The notes beneath the pieces are model-generated. The model saw only the letters and a program-made list of their open reading frames with translations. It was not told where the DNA came from and did not search any database. Below are positions 12,073 through 23,226 of a DNA stretch of 64,000 nt, one piece after another. Location of the stretch: NCBI GenBank assembly GCA_035079385.1, contig JAVHKY010000013.1, positions 1,674,001 through 1,738,000 of the forward strand, read 5' to 3'. Source of the DNA: Aspidiotus rigidus. Its lineage: Eukaryota; Arthropoda; Insecta; Hemiptera; Diaspididae. The number at the start of each line of letters is the position of its first letter. The stretch's first letter is position 1. Position numbers and translations under genes: made by a program.

Positions 12073-15000
12073 TAGGTATTGTACATGATGAGAAAAGATT
12101 GAAGCTACAGATTTTCACGTTTGAATTTATCTAATTATCATAACTTTGTTGTCAACCTGATAATAATACATAGGATGTTCTAAAAATACAACTATTTTTG
12201 TATTTTCTTGTGATTACTCAAAAACGCAGCATGATAGCGAAAAACGGATAATGGATTTTAATTCTGCGTTGGAAATAGGTACTTCTGAGAGTATTATAAA
12301 ATCAAATTGAGAATTTTGCAAGATAGCTGTTCAATAGCTAGTCATTTGCCAATCATAAAAACGCATTTGTCAAGCTTTTATGAATTTCATTTATTTTGTT
12401 GTTGTTATTTGTATTCTCTGTGTATTGTAATCAATTGAGTCCATAGTAAAAATAGGAGAAAAAATTGTATGCAATTACTTACGATACAATTAGGTACGTA
12501 ATTCTACCGGGATCATACTTAAATGTTATGCATTTTGGTTGATTCGTTTGCAAAAACAGACTGTTTTGAGATGAACATGGTTGGAATACATTAGCACTGA
12601 TTGTCAAAGAGGGCGTTCTTTGCGTTCGGTTGGAAGTGCATGAGATTTTCAATTCTATATCTAAACTCTTTCATCCTTCCTTCGCAAAACTTTATCGCGT
12701 ATGAAATCACGTACTTACATGGTGAGTTATGTATACTCATTTTTCTTTATTATTATCAAAAATATTACAATAAATCCTGTCTCCTACGAAGTAAAATCGT
12801 ATTTCAGTGCTTTAGAATTTAATAAAGAAAGCGTCGAGCTACTCAAAGGTCGTGAATTTAGCACGCAATTTTATTAAATTAATACAGTATTTTACGAAGT
12901 GTATTTACAGGTAGACGAAACAGGGCTCTGTATGTATAAATAGACTACCCACCATGTTCAGTGTGTATTGTTCAACTTTGGTTCGCTCTTTCACTTGCTT
13001 CGAATCCTTGTATGGCGTCACTGAAGAAGGAATAAACTCATTTTATTACCATTACCGCATTTCACGTAAACAACGTTACACGAGAAATTATATACTTCCT
13101 CTTTCTCTCTTCAGTTTACAGATAAGTTGCGAAGTTAGAAAATTTGCGCGGCGCGAAATGAGGAAAGACGCGCGGTATTCTTCTGTACCGGTAGGTGATA
13201 TAAAAGCATTGCCAAAAGATGCTTGCATAAAATATACAGTATCATGCGAAATTCTGGCACTAAACCAACAGCGAACCATATTTAACAACGAATTTAGGGT
13301 GATGATGAAAACTGAATTGAAAACTTTTCAGGTTTCGTCCAGCAGTCTTGCAGAGCTTGAAGGAAGTTGTAAACAAGTACCGGGGCAGGTTTCCGATTTT
13401 CATTTGTTCTAAGTACAAGTGTGTTCTCTTCGTGGATTGATGAATTCATTATCAGGAAGTGTTCAAAAATTTTGTGCCCTTAATCGTCATTCGCTCTGTA
13501 TATTTATGTCTAGATTGTTGACGTGTGGGTGTATGGGTGTTAATGTGTAAATACAGAAAATCTTGACACTGTTTTGAATTCTGTCCCTGTCCTGATTATT
13601 TTTGTTTAGAAGATATGCTTAGAGAGGTTTACATCAACATGCGGTTTTGAAATCTGCTTGGAGAAAGTGTTTTGACCTAGATTTCTATAGACGAGAGGCG
13701 TGACGTCATCAGCGGACTTGAGAAAAATTGAAGTGAAGAGCAGCGTATGGCTGATTTATTTGAGAAACATCTCGACGTGAGAACAGATAGAGTGTCGGCC
13801 ACTAGATTTCGGCTATTACGAGCTCCCTTCCCATGTGGTTCAACTTGATACTGTAACCCGTATTTGTCATCATATTTGTCCCGATTTATCTGCGAGAAAG
13901 TTTGTTCGTCTTTCTTCCTGAGAAGATGATTTGTTCTTGTAGACCCTACTTGTTATTCATCTCGTAGCGAGTAGCCTACTGTTCAGATTGTTGATTCCGA
14001 TTTGGCGAACGTTAATGATCTTGTGCATATCTTCATTTTTTCTGTAGCGACTTCAATGGTCATACCTCACCTGCAGAACCCATGGTGAAGAATTTATAGG
14101 TAATGAGCCAATATATGTGTAAAAGCAGTTCTTTTAGGCGGGTTCAGTGTTGAGATGAATGGCCTTAGCTCGAGAATGAGACTCATAATGAGTGCGGTGA
14201 GGTGTGAGTAAAGCACTAGATATTGAAAAATTTTCAAGTGTACAATTCTACTTTATTAGTTACAGCTTACAAAAGTACTTTCCAGTATTACTCCATCATC
14301 GGTTGTATCGCTACTAATTAGGTATTCCTTTTTTTTCATAAAACTTCTGGGTATCACATTACACTGATTTGAGCAATGCATTGATTCAATTTCAATTGAC
14401 ACACAGATATTTTTCTGGTGCGAAGTTGTCTTATTATTGTTCATCGCTGTTGAAAGTAACACTCCCCGAACGGATACGCGAAGATGGATGCAGGGTACTA
14501 ACGGGGAAACAAAATAACGAATTGAAATCGGAAAGAGAGAGGCAGAAGTATATAGGAGGAAAGAGGAGAGAAATATCATCAACATGAAATTCTTTTTCAG
14601 CGAGATTAAGGTGCTGTTATATGAGCGAAAAGCATAGGATGGGATATAAGGCGGTATTCAAATTTGGTAATTTAGCGCAATCAACGAGCGTCGAGAATTA
14701 CGTTAGTTTTACGCGAAAAGAATCATACAGCGATAAAGTTAGTGTAAAAATAAAAGTTGTAAAATTTTATTATCTGTCGAGGGTTCTGGCTGGAGGAAGA
14801 AGAGCTGGAACGCTGGGGATGGAAACGTATTAAAACGGTGGAGTCAAATTTACGAGCCAGTGCACGAACAAAAAAAAAAGAACGAGAAAAAAACCGCTAA
14901 AAATGGCTATTTTTTCGGAAATATTCGTGTGCCGGTGAGCTGTGAGGAAATACAGTGCACCGGATATTTATACAAATTCGAAAATAATACTCGTAAAATT

Positions 15001-15385
15001 TATAGCGCGCGTTCGAGAAGCGATTCGTGGATCTTTGTTTACGACACATTACTTTGTATTCACGTTCGCGGTTGGAAAGAAATTCGACTACGGGGGATGT
15101 GAAACGCGCGTAAATTAACGGAAATTCTTAGTTTAGGTGGCAATACACCACTAGCATGGTCGCTGACATTTTTTGGTCATAATTTTCGTCTATGAATAAA
15201 GCACTGGGCAGGACACCAAAACCATTCGAATGCTGTAACAAATGCCGTGCTTAAAAATTGGACACATTTGTTACAGGATTAATTTCTGTGGAATATTTTT
15301 TTTAATCCTCCTAATCTATGTACGCATCACAAGATTGGAAAAATCTTGATTTTTGTTCGAAATTACGAACATGATTGCGCTGATA
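12073..15385. other. No gene recognised
   Basis: The longest open frame in the window lies here (12954-13412, 152 codons, plus strand). It shows no domain, and its composition changes abruptly along its length, so I treat it as chance. Other frames at 14256-15102 are likewise without motifs. No element ends or RNA genes seen. Confidence 0.4.
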
Positions 15386-15389
15386 TGAG

Positions 15390-17040
15390 GGAAAAAACTT
15401 ATTCATCATTTACCCGCCTGTATGGCCTTCTCGAACTCCTCAAAGAAAATATCCCTATCAGGTCGGTGGTATCTTTCATCTCTTCCCTACTTTCCAGTCG
15501 TCCAAGTTCCCTGACCAGTGGTATGAGTCGTCGGTGAATTTTCCATCAGTAACGCTCGAAAACTGGTGGAGAAAATCAGTTCTGTGTCACCCCCCCTTGA
15601 TTCTATTTTTGTTTCTTTTGATGTTGCCGAGTTTCCCCCTTCTCCCACCTTGGAGTATTTCAGAACCTTATTATTAGTTAATGCACAAGTTCCTATACTC
15701 CCTTCATTAACGAATTCATGGCTTTCCTCGATTTATGTTTTTCCCTAACTTCTGCCAGTTTGAACACCCCATTCATGAGTCTTTTAAGAACATAGGTGTT
15801 CCGATAGATTCTCTTCTTGCGGCTCCTTGATGTCCGAAGTCTTATTCAAACAGTTTGAGAATGAGGTATTCCAGTCTGATTTCTGATTCATTGGCACCGT
15901 TGTGTAGAAGAGGTCATTTGTCTTTGTAGAGGTTCTATTTTTTTGCTTCAAGATTTCCTTACTTTCTTTAACGGAATGTACCTCACCAACAAGTTCACCT
16001 TGGATGTGGGGAGGGGGTCTTCTATCAATTTCTTCGACCTCTCTATTTTCATTGAGGGGGCGCTTATAGTTTTAATATTTTTCGTAAAAATGCTTGCGCG
16101 GACATTACGGTATATGCTTCTTCATTCTGTCCCACCTCCCATAAGTTGCCCTCCTTCAATGACATCATCCTCAAACTTTTCTTGTGGAGGTTTTCGTTAT
16201 CATGCATTTTGCTCTCTAATTCTATAATGGGTTTGAGCTTGATACTGATAGGATCGTTCCTAAAGCTTTAGACCTTACCATTTCTCTCCCCCTCAATATG
16301 TCTAGTTCGAGGAGGAAAGAAAAATGGGTTCGTATTCCGTTTTTAGGGAAGGTATCCTCTGAACTTACCCATCTTCTCAAGTCTTTTGGTTTTCGCCTCG
16401 CTTTTCATGATGTGAATACTGTTAAAAATTAAGACCATCGGCTTTATCATCACCATTTATTCAACTAGAAACTTGAACGTACATAAACAGCTGGAGAAGC
16501 AAGAATATAAAGAAAACTTACTTAATATGCTCAGTGACCAACACTCCTATACAAAATACGTACGACTGACCCTACTTCTACACGTCACGTACGCTGTTTA
16601 TGTACGTTCAAGTTTCTAGTTGAATAAATGGTGATGATAAAGCCGATGGTCTTAATTTTTATTGAATTTTACCTCATCACGGAAAAATTTCCTCAAATTA
16701 GTGAATACTGTTCGTAGTCCGTTTTACGAGACCAAAGATTCTACCTCCCTATATTTGAGAGAAGTGAAGTCTATAAGCCTCAATATCCTGATTGTTCAGC
16801 TGTTCACATAGAGAAGAAAAGCCGACTACTTTATATCAGGATCTAGGTACACCTTCATGAAATCGCTTCTGCCCCTCTCCTCCAGAAGAGGTCAGCCTTT
16901 GATGAGCACCTTTTGGAATCTGCTACAGTTTCGATTGGGCCAAAGCGTTCTACTCCGTACCGAGAGTTCTTATCGTAGACGGTTGGCTCCAGAGCACGTT
17001 GAGATTGTTCTTGATTTATATTAGGATAACGTTGTTGTTT
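15390..17040 (+). mobile_element. Penelope-like element 1 (degenerate)
   Basis: Remnant of a PLE, the class of retroelements that pairs a reverse transcriptase with a C-terminal GIY-YIG endonuclease. Pieces in order: a LYGL...KENIPIR block (about 15415-15465, where PLEs read LYGLPKIHK..PIRPI); IFVSFDVAEF at 15605-15640; a GVPMGSPLAA-like site that reads GVPIDSLLAAP at about 15800; HWHRCVEEVICL at about 15889-15925, where the expected catalytic YVDD has become CVEE; FTLDVGRGSSINFFDLSI at about 15978-16050; then a GIY-YIG remnant with YKPQYPDCSAVHIEK (about 16770) and FDEHLLES (about 16895). Several frameshifts and stops and a 277-bp insertion break it. With both RT carboxylates replaced it is certainly inactive. 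Confidence 0.82.
16424..16700. mobile_element. 277-bp foldback insertion inside PLE 1
   Basis: Perfect 68-bp inverted arms (16424-16491 and 16593-16660) start AAAAATTAAGACCATCGGCT and surround a 101-bp middle. An unpaired 40-bp tail follows on the right (16661-16700). A 12-bp direct repeat GTGAATACTGTT flanks the whole (16412-16423 and 16701-16712). Removing the insert plus one repeat joins DVNTV to RSPFYETKD in a single open PLE frame, so the insertion postdates the PLE. The perfect arms imply a recent event. The long target duplication and one-sided tail do not fit a standard cut-and-paste MITE. Confidence 0.85.
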
Positions 17041-17281
17041 TGAATCGACCTCCCCGCCCCCCTCCTCGATGAATTCCCTGCTAAAAAATGACTTTGACTA
17101 TGGGCCTGACTTATATGCTAAATTCACGAAAGATTCTCTAGCGATAAACGTACAAAAATAATTATTTTGCTGATCCATTTTTTCTTATGGAAGAAGCTCG
17201 AAAAAATCGATAGTTGATCTACTAATTGAACTATCAACTAGATGAGGACGATTTGGCTACCGATAAACCTCTTTATTTCTA

Positions 17282-18784
17282 TGTCGCACAGTGGGACAAA
17301 TCCATCTTCTAGCGTGCCAAAAATAGGAAAAAGTGATGGTGCCATAATAAAGGGTTAGTCTGGTACAACGTTTGTGAATACATTGAAAAACTCGAATCGG
17401 CGCCGCTCATCGCTAGGGTGACGGCAGAACCGGTTTCAGAATGACGAGAAATGATGGTGATGACAAAACAGCTGTTTGACAGAAACATCGTACCAAGTGA
17501 AACGCACATGGTTTACTCCTGTTCTGTACTACTATTCGCATGATGCTGATTATTTCCGTGATTGTGGATATATTTTCAAGTTCCAAATCCATTTTTGGTT
17601 TGTTCCCTCCATAAAAACGTAAGTACAGTGCATAATTATGTATGATATTAAATTAGTGCGGTAGTACCAAGTATTATTGGAGTAGTACTTTTTAGCGGGG
17701 ACGAGCGGAGGTTAACCTACTGGTGCAATTTGTTGCTCAAGATGTCCTCTAAACGGAACGCCATCATTTTTTGTCATCTATTGTCCCCTGCCCATGTTAC
17801 GGCGCCCTGAAACACGAAAAACGTGCTTCATTTTCTACATGTTTTTGCTCATTATGCAAGCATTTTTCTCAGTTAGTCCAAAGTTTTTCGTCTCAGTCTT
17901 GATTTTTGATTTCAAAATGATAGAATGAATTGCGTGGTGTAATTTACAAGCACAAAGAATAGACGCTACCAATCTGATGCTTCCTCTTGAGTCTACCAAG
18001 TCCGCATAACTCATGTTGCACAGTGGGACGAATCCATATTCTAGCGCCAACATGAATTATACAGACTTGGTAGATTCAAGAGGAAGCATCAGATTGGTAG
18101 CGTCTATTCTTTGTGCTTGTAAATTACACCACGCAATTCATTCTATCATTTTGAAATCAAAAATCAAGACTGAGACGAAAAACTTTGGACCAACTGACAA
18201 AAATGCTTGCATAATGAGCAAAAACATGTAGAAAATGAAGCACGTTTTTCGTGTTTCAGGGCGCCGTAACATGGGCAGGGGACAATAGATGACAAAAAAT
18301 GATGGCGTTCCGTTTAGAGGACATCTTGAGCAACAAATTGCACCAGTAGGTTAACCTCCGCTCGTCCCCGCTAAAAAGTACTACTCCAATAATACTTGGT
18401 ACTACCGCACTAATTTAATATCATACATAATTATGCACTGTACTTACGTTTTTATGGAGGGAACAAACCAAAAATGGATTTGGAACTTGAAAATATATCC
18501 ACAATCACGGAAATAATCAGCATCATGCGAATAGTAGTACAGAACAGGAGTAAACCATGTGCGTTTCACTTGGTACGATGTTTCTGTCAAACAGCTGTTT
18601 TGTCATCACCATCATTTCTCGTCATTCTGAAACCGGTTCTGCCGTCACCCTAGCGATGAGCGGCGCCGATTCGAGTTTTTCAATGTATTCACAAACGTTG
18701 TACCAGACTAACCCTTTATTATGGCACCATCACTTTTTCCTATTTTTGGCACGCTAGAAGATGGATTTGTCCCACTGTGTGTCG
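17282..18784. mobile_element. Transib-type palindromic element with TGTCG target duplication
   Basis: The element is 17287-18779 (1,493 bp), flanked by 5-bp direct repeats TGTCG (17282-17286, 18780-18784). Both ends begin CACAGTGGGACAAATCC. CACAGTG is the heptamer shared by Transib transposons and V(D)J recombination signals, and a GC-rich 5-bp duplication is also the Transib habit. The body is a palindrome with two 732-bp arms (17287-18018 and 18048-18779) around a 29-bp spacer. The outer about 220 bp of the arms look identical; a handful of differences cluster near the centre. The spacer (18019-18047) is itself a diverged copy of the terminus (CACAGTGGGACGAATCC...). So 18019-18779 reads as an ordinary 761-bp element with about 28-bp TIRs, and the left arm is its inverted partial copy. 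No transposase is encoded; the 66-codon frames in each arm are mirror images of one another. Confidence 0.82.
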
Positions 18785-21739
18785 ACCCTAAACTCTTACG
18801 CTCGGGCGTCCTAACAAGAACTTGCGCATTCTAGTTTCAAAATTTCATCAATTAAAAATGAGTGTATGTTTCATTTGTAATAAACTATGTGCAAGCTATA
18901 GGAGGTACTCTTGGACTATATATTTTACGTATTATATTTACAGATTTGAAATTTAAAATGATCAGGTGAATAATTTGAAAACTGGAACACCTATTCATCG
19001 GAAAACGCCGGAATGAGGAAAATTCAAGTTCGGTTGATATTTCTTTCAATGTTCTACAAGAGATTTGGAAGGAAATTCAAGGCAGTACGTATGCAACATT
19101 CTTCATCACTTATTTTGCTCGATCTATACTTTTTGTGTGTAACTAGCTTTCATTTTAATTTATGTCTGTGTTCATACGACTTCGTTGTAGTGTTTCCTCA
19201 ACCAAAAACTTTTATTTTTTGAGGTATAATTTATAACCCATTTCAATGACGTCTATAGGTTCTGCGTCTTTTCACTTTCTATCCGTATTCCAAGAATGGT
19301 CTTCTGTTATAAAATAATTCCTCGTAAAATACAGTGAACGGAATGAAAAGCTCGTCGATTGTGTTGACTGGCTACTTACCGTATACGTCCCCAGGTTTCC
19401 AAATCTTTTTTTAGTGCTGGGCAATGGCAAAACTGAGAAGATTGTTTACCTCGAACGAATTCTTATTTACAATTTATGTCTACAGACAGACAAAATAAGC
19501 TTTTTGTAACTCACATTCCGCGATTGTTTCGCGTCCTCATATGCACACGTATGAAACTTGGATCGTCGATATAATAAACAACGAAAACACTCGGCAGACC
19601 ATTTTTCTTTCTTTTTTGTTCTCTCTTTCTTTCTTTCACTACTTTAAAAGTACCAGTATCGTATAACTTGTTGCCGATTTCGATCACGAACGCTGTTTTA
19701 CTGAAAGTACTTCGAGAAACCTTTTGGCGAGCCTACGACTACGTACGCAATTTCAGCCGACTCGTTTCATTTTTCATTTCACTCGGCGATAACTGTCTTC
19801 TGGTGCGTAGTAAAGCCGGTATATATACGGTATCCAAAGTCCGTGATAAAAGTACGCCACTGCGGATAAATGGGAAACGTTTTCTAGCCGGTGAGGGAAA
19901 TGACGCAGGCAATGTGGAAAATGTATACCCGGAGATAAACTTGAACGATACACGATTGGTTTGACGTTATATTATTCTTATGCATACAAATTGGTCTGTT
20001 TTCTTCGTTTTCCTCTTTTACTTTTTGAGACGCTGTCAGACTCCGGCTATCAACGAAAACATTCTCAAATTTTGACGAAATATTTTTTGAATCGCCCAAA
20101 TAGCCATCTTTAATTGGTAGATTCTAACCGTCCTCTATCTTCTCACATCCTTTTCTGCTACTTTAACATGCCCAGTATATCACAATTTTAGACTTGAAGT
20201 GAAGTAGGTTTGAAGAAGAAAGTACTGCCACGTGCAAACTTTCTTGACTGATTGTCGAGGAAAACAATCTATCCGTATGTTCAATTTGCGACTCTTGGTC
20301 CTCGAATAAGAAACTCTGCCTCATTTCGAATGAGGAAGGAAAAAAGAGAATCTCAGCTCCTAGAATAAATATGGTTGGTAAAATTTAAAATATCTCCCCC
20401 CCTTGCAAATGAAACGGGCAAAACTTCGAGGGACAATGGAAAATATTGTGTCACTTTTTTTTTTTTCAATCCGTTGTAAATGAAGGAGCTGCTACAGCGT
20501 GGATGGGACAATTATTTACTTTTGAAATTTCATAATGTCGACAGACTGAATGAAAGTTTTCATCAGTCGTCTGGTGAATGCGAGAAAAAATACTTCGCTC
20601 GTATACGCTACGTTTAATTTATAAAAATTGCAAAAAAAAAGTAATTTTTATAACTATGGTGTACAGGGAACGGTAAAAATAATAGCTTCGTGTATTTTTT
20701 TCTCGCGTTTCCATGTGTCTTGTGCGTTATTCTTTTACACTGCGTGTATTTTAGTTTGCTTTATTTATATTTTTTTTCAATTTTTCGAGTAAATTATCTT
20801 TCTATCTACTGGTACGTTTGTTTCATCGGGACTATTTTTTCTTCGTAGAAAGAATAATTTTTGATTGTACTTTGCCTTCGTATACTTAGTTCTTCCTTTG
20901 TTTGTCTTTTCCCTCTTTTAATTATAATATCCTATACTTTTTCCTCGTAGTAGAAGAATATATTGTAAGATCGTTCGTCGGAAAGAAAACCATAATTCTG
21001 GAAACAGCTTGCCTGTGCTAAACGATACTCGAATACGATTATTATAACTTCACCACACTTTATCAGCGCGCGAGTCTTATTGACCTAAAATCGCTTAATT
21101 TTTTCATTTCGAGCCGAGCAACTTAATCATGGGCAGGAATTCCAGCTTTCTACCATTTTTCGATTTGTAAAATTTCTAATTTGATCTACTACGCAAAATT
21201 TATATTTTGCTGTTGGTTTAGGCGTTGTCGCAGATTTCACCAGCTGAAGCGGGCTGTCTTTTGTTGAGAGTTTGCAAACACGATGCTTTATTGAAAACCT
21301 TAGTTGTATAACGTATAATTTCATTGTGACTGACTTTTCCGTTATACCTACGCCTAATTTTCTTTTCGCATTCTTTTTTCACGTCTTCTACGAATCGTTC
21401 GTTCATTTATGACTTCTCACCACTATTCTTTCTATTCCTTTCTATTCTTTTCTAATAAAATTTTCATAACCTTAAGATAAGACGCAACGTCATTTTTGGT
21501 TTCAGAGAAGTTCCTTATCAAAATATCGTGTTTTAGTTGTAATATTCTTCGAACTTTATCTAGAGGGTTGTTGCATTACTTTGAGGTGTTAGGATATTTT
21601 AACAGGGAACCTGTGCTATTTTTTTTTTTTTTTTTTTTTTGATTTGCCGTTTGACGTCCAACGTCTGCGGCCAAAATAGACTTAGAAAAATTTATTAAAA
21701 TTTGATGATAAATTATATTTAAAAAGAGAAAAAAAAAAG
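18785..21739. other. No gene recognised
   Basis: AT-rich DNA with short motif-free frames (up to 98 codons at 19668). A run of 22 T lies at 21619-21640. Nothing else supportable. Confidence 0.45.
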
Positions 21740-22003
21740 ATATGTGATGCGCTCTGGGATAAGGTATACAAAGTCGGATGGTAGAAGCTCCCCGTGTGAA
21801 AATGGCCGTCAAGTTAGGCCTGTCTTATACCAGAATATGATTGTGTACGCTTGAGACTGTCATCATTGACCTCTATGATCCTTCAATCAAACATTATAAA
21901 CAACTTTTTTCGGGTAAAATAAACCTTACGGGGAAAGCCAGTTTTACAAGGAGAGCTTTCACCATCCGACTTTGTTTACCTTATCCCAGAGCGCATCACA
22001 TAT
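21740..22003. mobile_element. Foldback element with about 60-bp TIRs
   Basis: ATATGTGATGCGCTCTGGGA (from 21740) is the reverse complement of TCCCAGAGCGCATCACATAT (ending 22003). Pairing continues inward through AAAGTCGGATGGT and past GAAGCTC, with few differences. Total 264 bp. Its right end coincides with the start of the extremely AT-rich mitochondrial insertion, so the two may have arrived together or one may have targeted the other. Confidence 0.75.
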
Positions 22004-22269
22004 TATTAAAATTAAAATATCTCGTAATCGAATAAATAATATAACTGAAATTCTTATTTATATAATAATAATATAATTATTGTTATAGATGAAAAAATTG
22101 ATAAAATTTATTGATATTTTAAAAATTTAAATGAATAAGATGGTGATCTTGTACATTATTGAACAATACTATTATAAATTATAAATTTACCAGTTATATT
22201 ATTTATTATTATGATAACTTTTTCCAATTGAGTAATTATTTCTCCAAGAATGATGATATTATATCTTTT

Positions 22270-22545
22270 CAACAATAATTCAAATGTTTTTATTTCAAAA
22301 TTCAAATATTTCAATAATTGTTATATTAATCAAAATTTCAAGAATAATTTTTATTATTACAATTTTAATGATAAATTATTCATTTTATGTTGAAACAAAA
22401 AAATTGAATATCATTTTATTCATCGGAAATAATAATTTGTTGATATTTAAAATTAATATAAAAAATTTTCCTGTATAATATTTTTTGAATACATTTTTTC
22501 AAAAATATTTTTAAGAAAATCTATATTAATATTAATTTTTTAAAT
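22270..22545 (+). pseudogene. nad6: nad6-like mitochondrial pseudogene
   Basis: The open piece from 22284 reads as hydrophobic helices with NISIIVILIKIS where insect ND6 has the HPLS-type start of a helix. About 22 residues later NYSFYV stands in place of the NSFWFSY motif, and then ILFIGNNNLLIF in place of LIFIGGMLILF. Spacing between these landmarks agrees with ND6 to within a residue. It sits immediately 5' of the cob pseudogene on the same strand, as in the ancestral insect mitochondrial order. Identity is weaker than for cob and rests on spacing, hydrophobicity and context. Confidence 0.55.
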
Positions 22546-22559
22546 TAATATCAATCTAT

Positions 22560-22979
22560 ATGTTGGACATAGATTCTAATTTAAAAATTGGAATATTTAA
22601 AAAATTTTATGAAAATATTTTCAGTTTAAACATCTACAAATTTAAATTTGATATGAAATATTGGATCTTTAATTATATCAACAATATTTATTCAAATTTT
22701 CATTGGATTCTTTATTTCAATAAATTATTTTTCATATTCATTTGATATATTTATTAATTCATGTATAATTATCATAATTTAAATTATGGCTAAATAACAC
22801 TTCATTTTTTTCGTACAAATTTAACACCTATAATTTTTATTTTAATATATTTTCTTCATATATTACGTAGATTAATTTATAAAAATTTTATACATACAAT
22901 TATATGATTTTCTGCTTTGATTATAATAATTATCAATAATAATTTCTTTTCTCGGCTATTCACTTGTTTGAAGACAAAT
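22560..22979 (+). pseudogene. cob: cob (cytochrome b) mitochondrial pseudogene, 5' part
   Basis: After a start near 22560 the translation gives KIGIFKKFYENIFSL and, one frame over, TSTNLNLIWNIGSL, which matches the LPTP.NI..WWNFGSLLG start of cytochrome b; the W is TGA at 22654-22656. It continues with IFIQIFIGFFISINYFSYSF (Q-I-x-T-G-L-F-L-x-M-H-Y region). Later come YFLHILRRLIYKNF (YFHIGRGLYYNSF, with the haem-ligand region), IIWFSALIIII (second TGA at 22905-22907) and SLVWRQ (LPWGQ, TGA at 22969-22971), just before the transposon insertion. At least two frameshifts are present. Confidence 0.8.
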
Positions 22980-23226
22980 GAAGGGTACAGGGCAAAAACG
23001 GGGAATGTCCGGAAAAATTTTTTTTCGAGAAAATCGTAGTTTTTTATGTTTTTTGCTGTTAACGTACTTTTGCGAGAAAATGAACAGAAAAGGTAAATTT
23101 ATCGGTGTTCTGATGAAAAAGTTGAGATCAGTACATCAAAGATCAGGTCTTCATCTACAAGAATCAATAGTTAACTCGAAAATTAAAAAAAAAACGGATA
23201 TTCCCCGTTTTTTCCCTGTACCCTTC
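22980..23226. mobile_element. 247-bp TIR element inserted in the NUMT
   Basis: The ends are GAAGGGTACAGGGCAAAAAC and the mirrored GTTTTTTCCCTGTACCCTTC. The inverted repeat extends through CGGGGAATGTCCG / CGGATATTCCCCG, about 33 bp in all. The direct repeat AAAT flanks it (22976-22979, 23227-23230); CAAAT is also possible depending on where the end is drawn. Removing the element and one copy restores cob frame: ...LVWRQ joined to ISYW.... The superfamily is uncertain; there is no coding capacity (the 90-codon frame across it is chance). Confidence 0.82.

Noticed and set aside
12954..13412. 152-codon open frame, longest in the window
   Set aside because: No domain, no splice context, irregular composition, and no similar piece nearby; a chance frame is the simplest reading.
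17309..18757. Mirror-image 66- and 72-codon open frames as possible paralogous small proteins
   Set aside because: They are the same sequence read from the two arms of the palindromic element, so the identity reflects the palindrome and not gene duplication.
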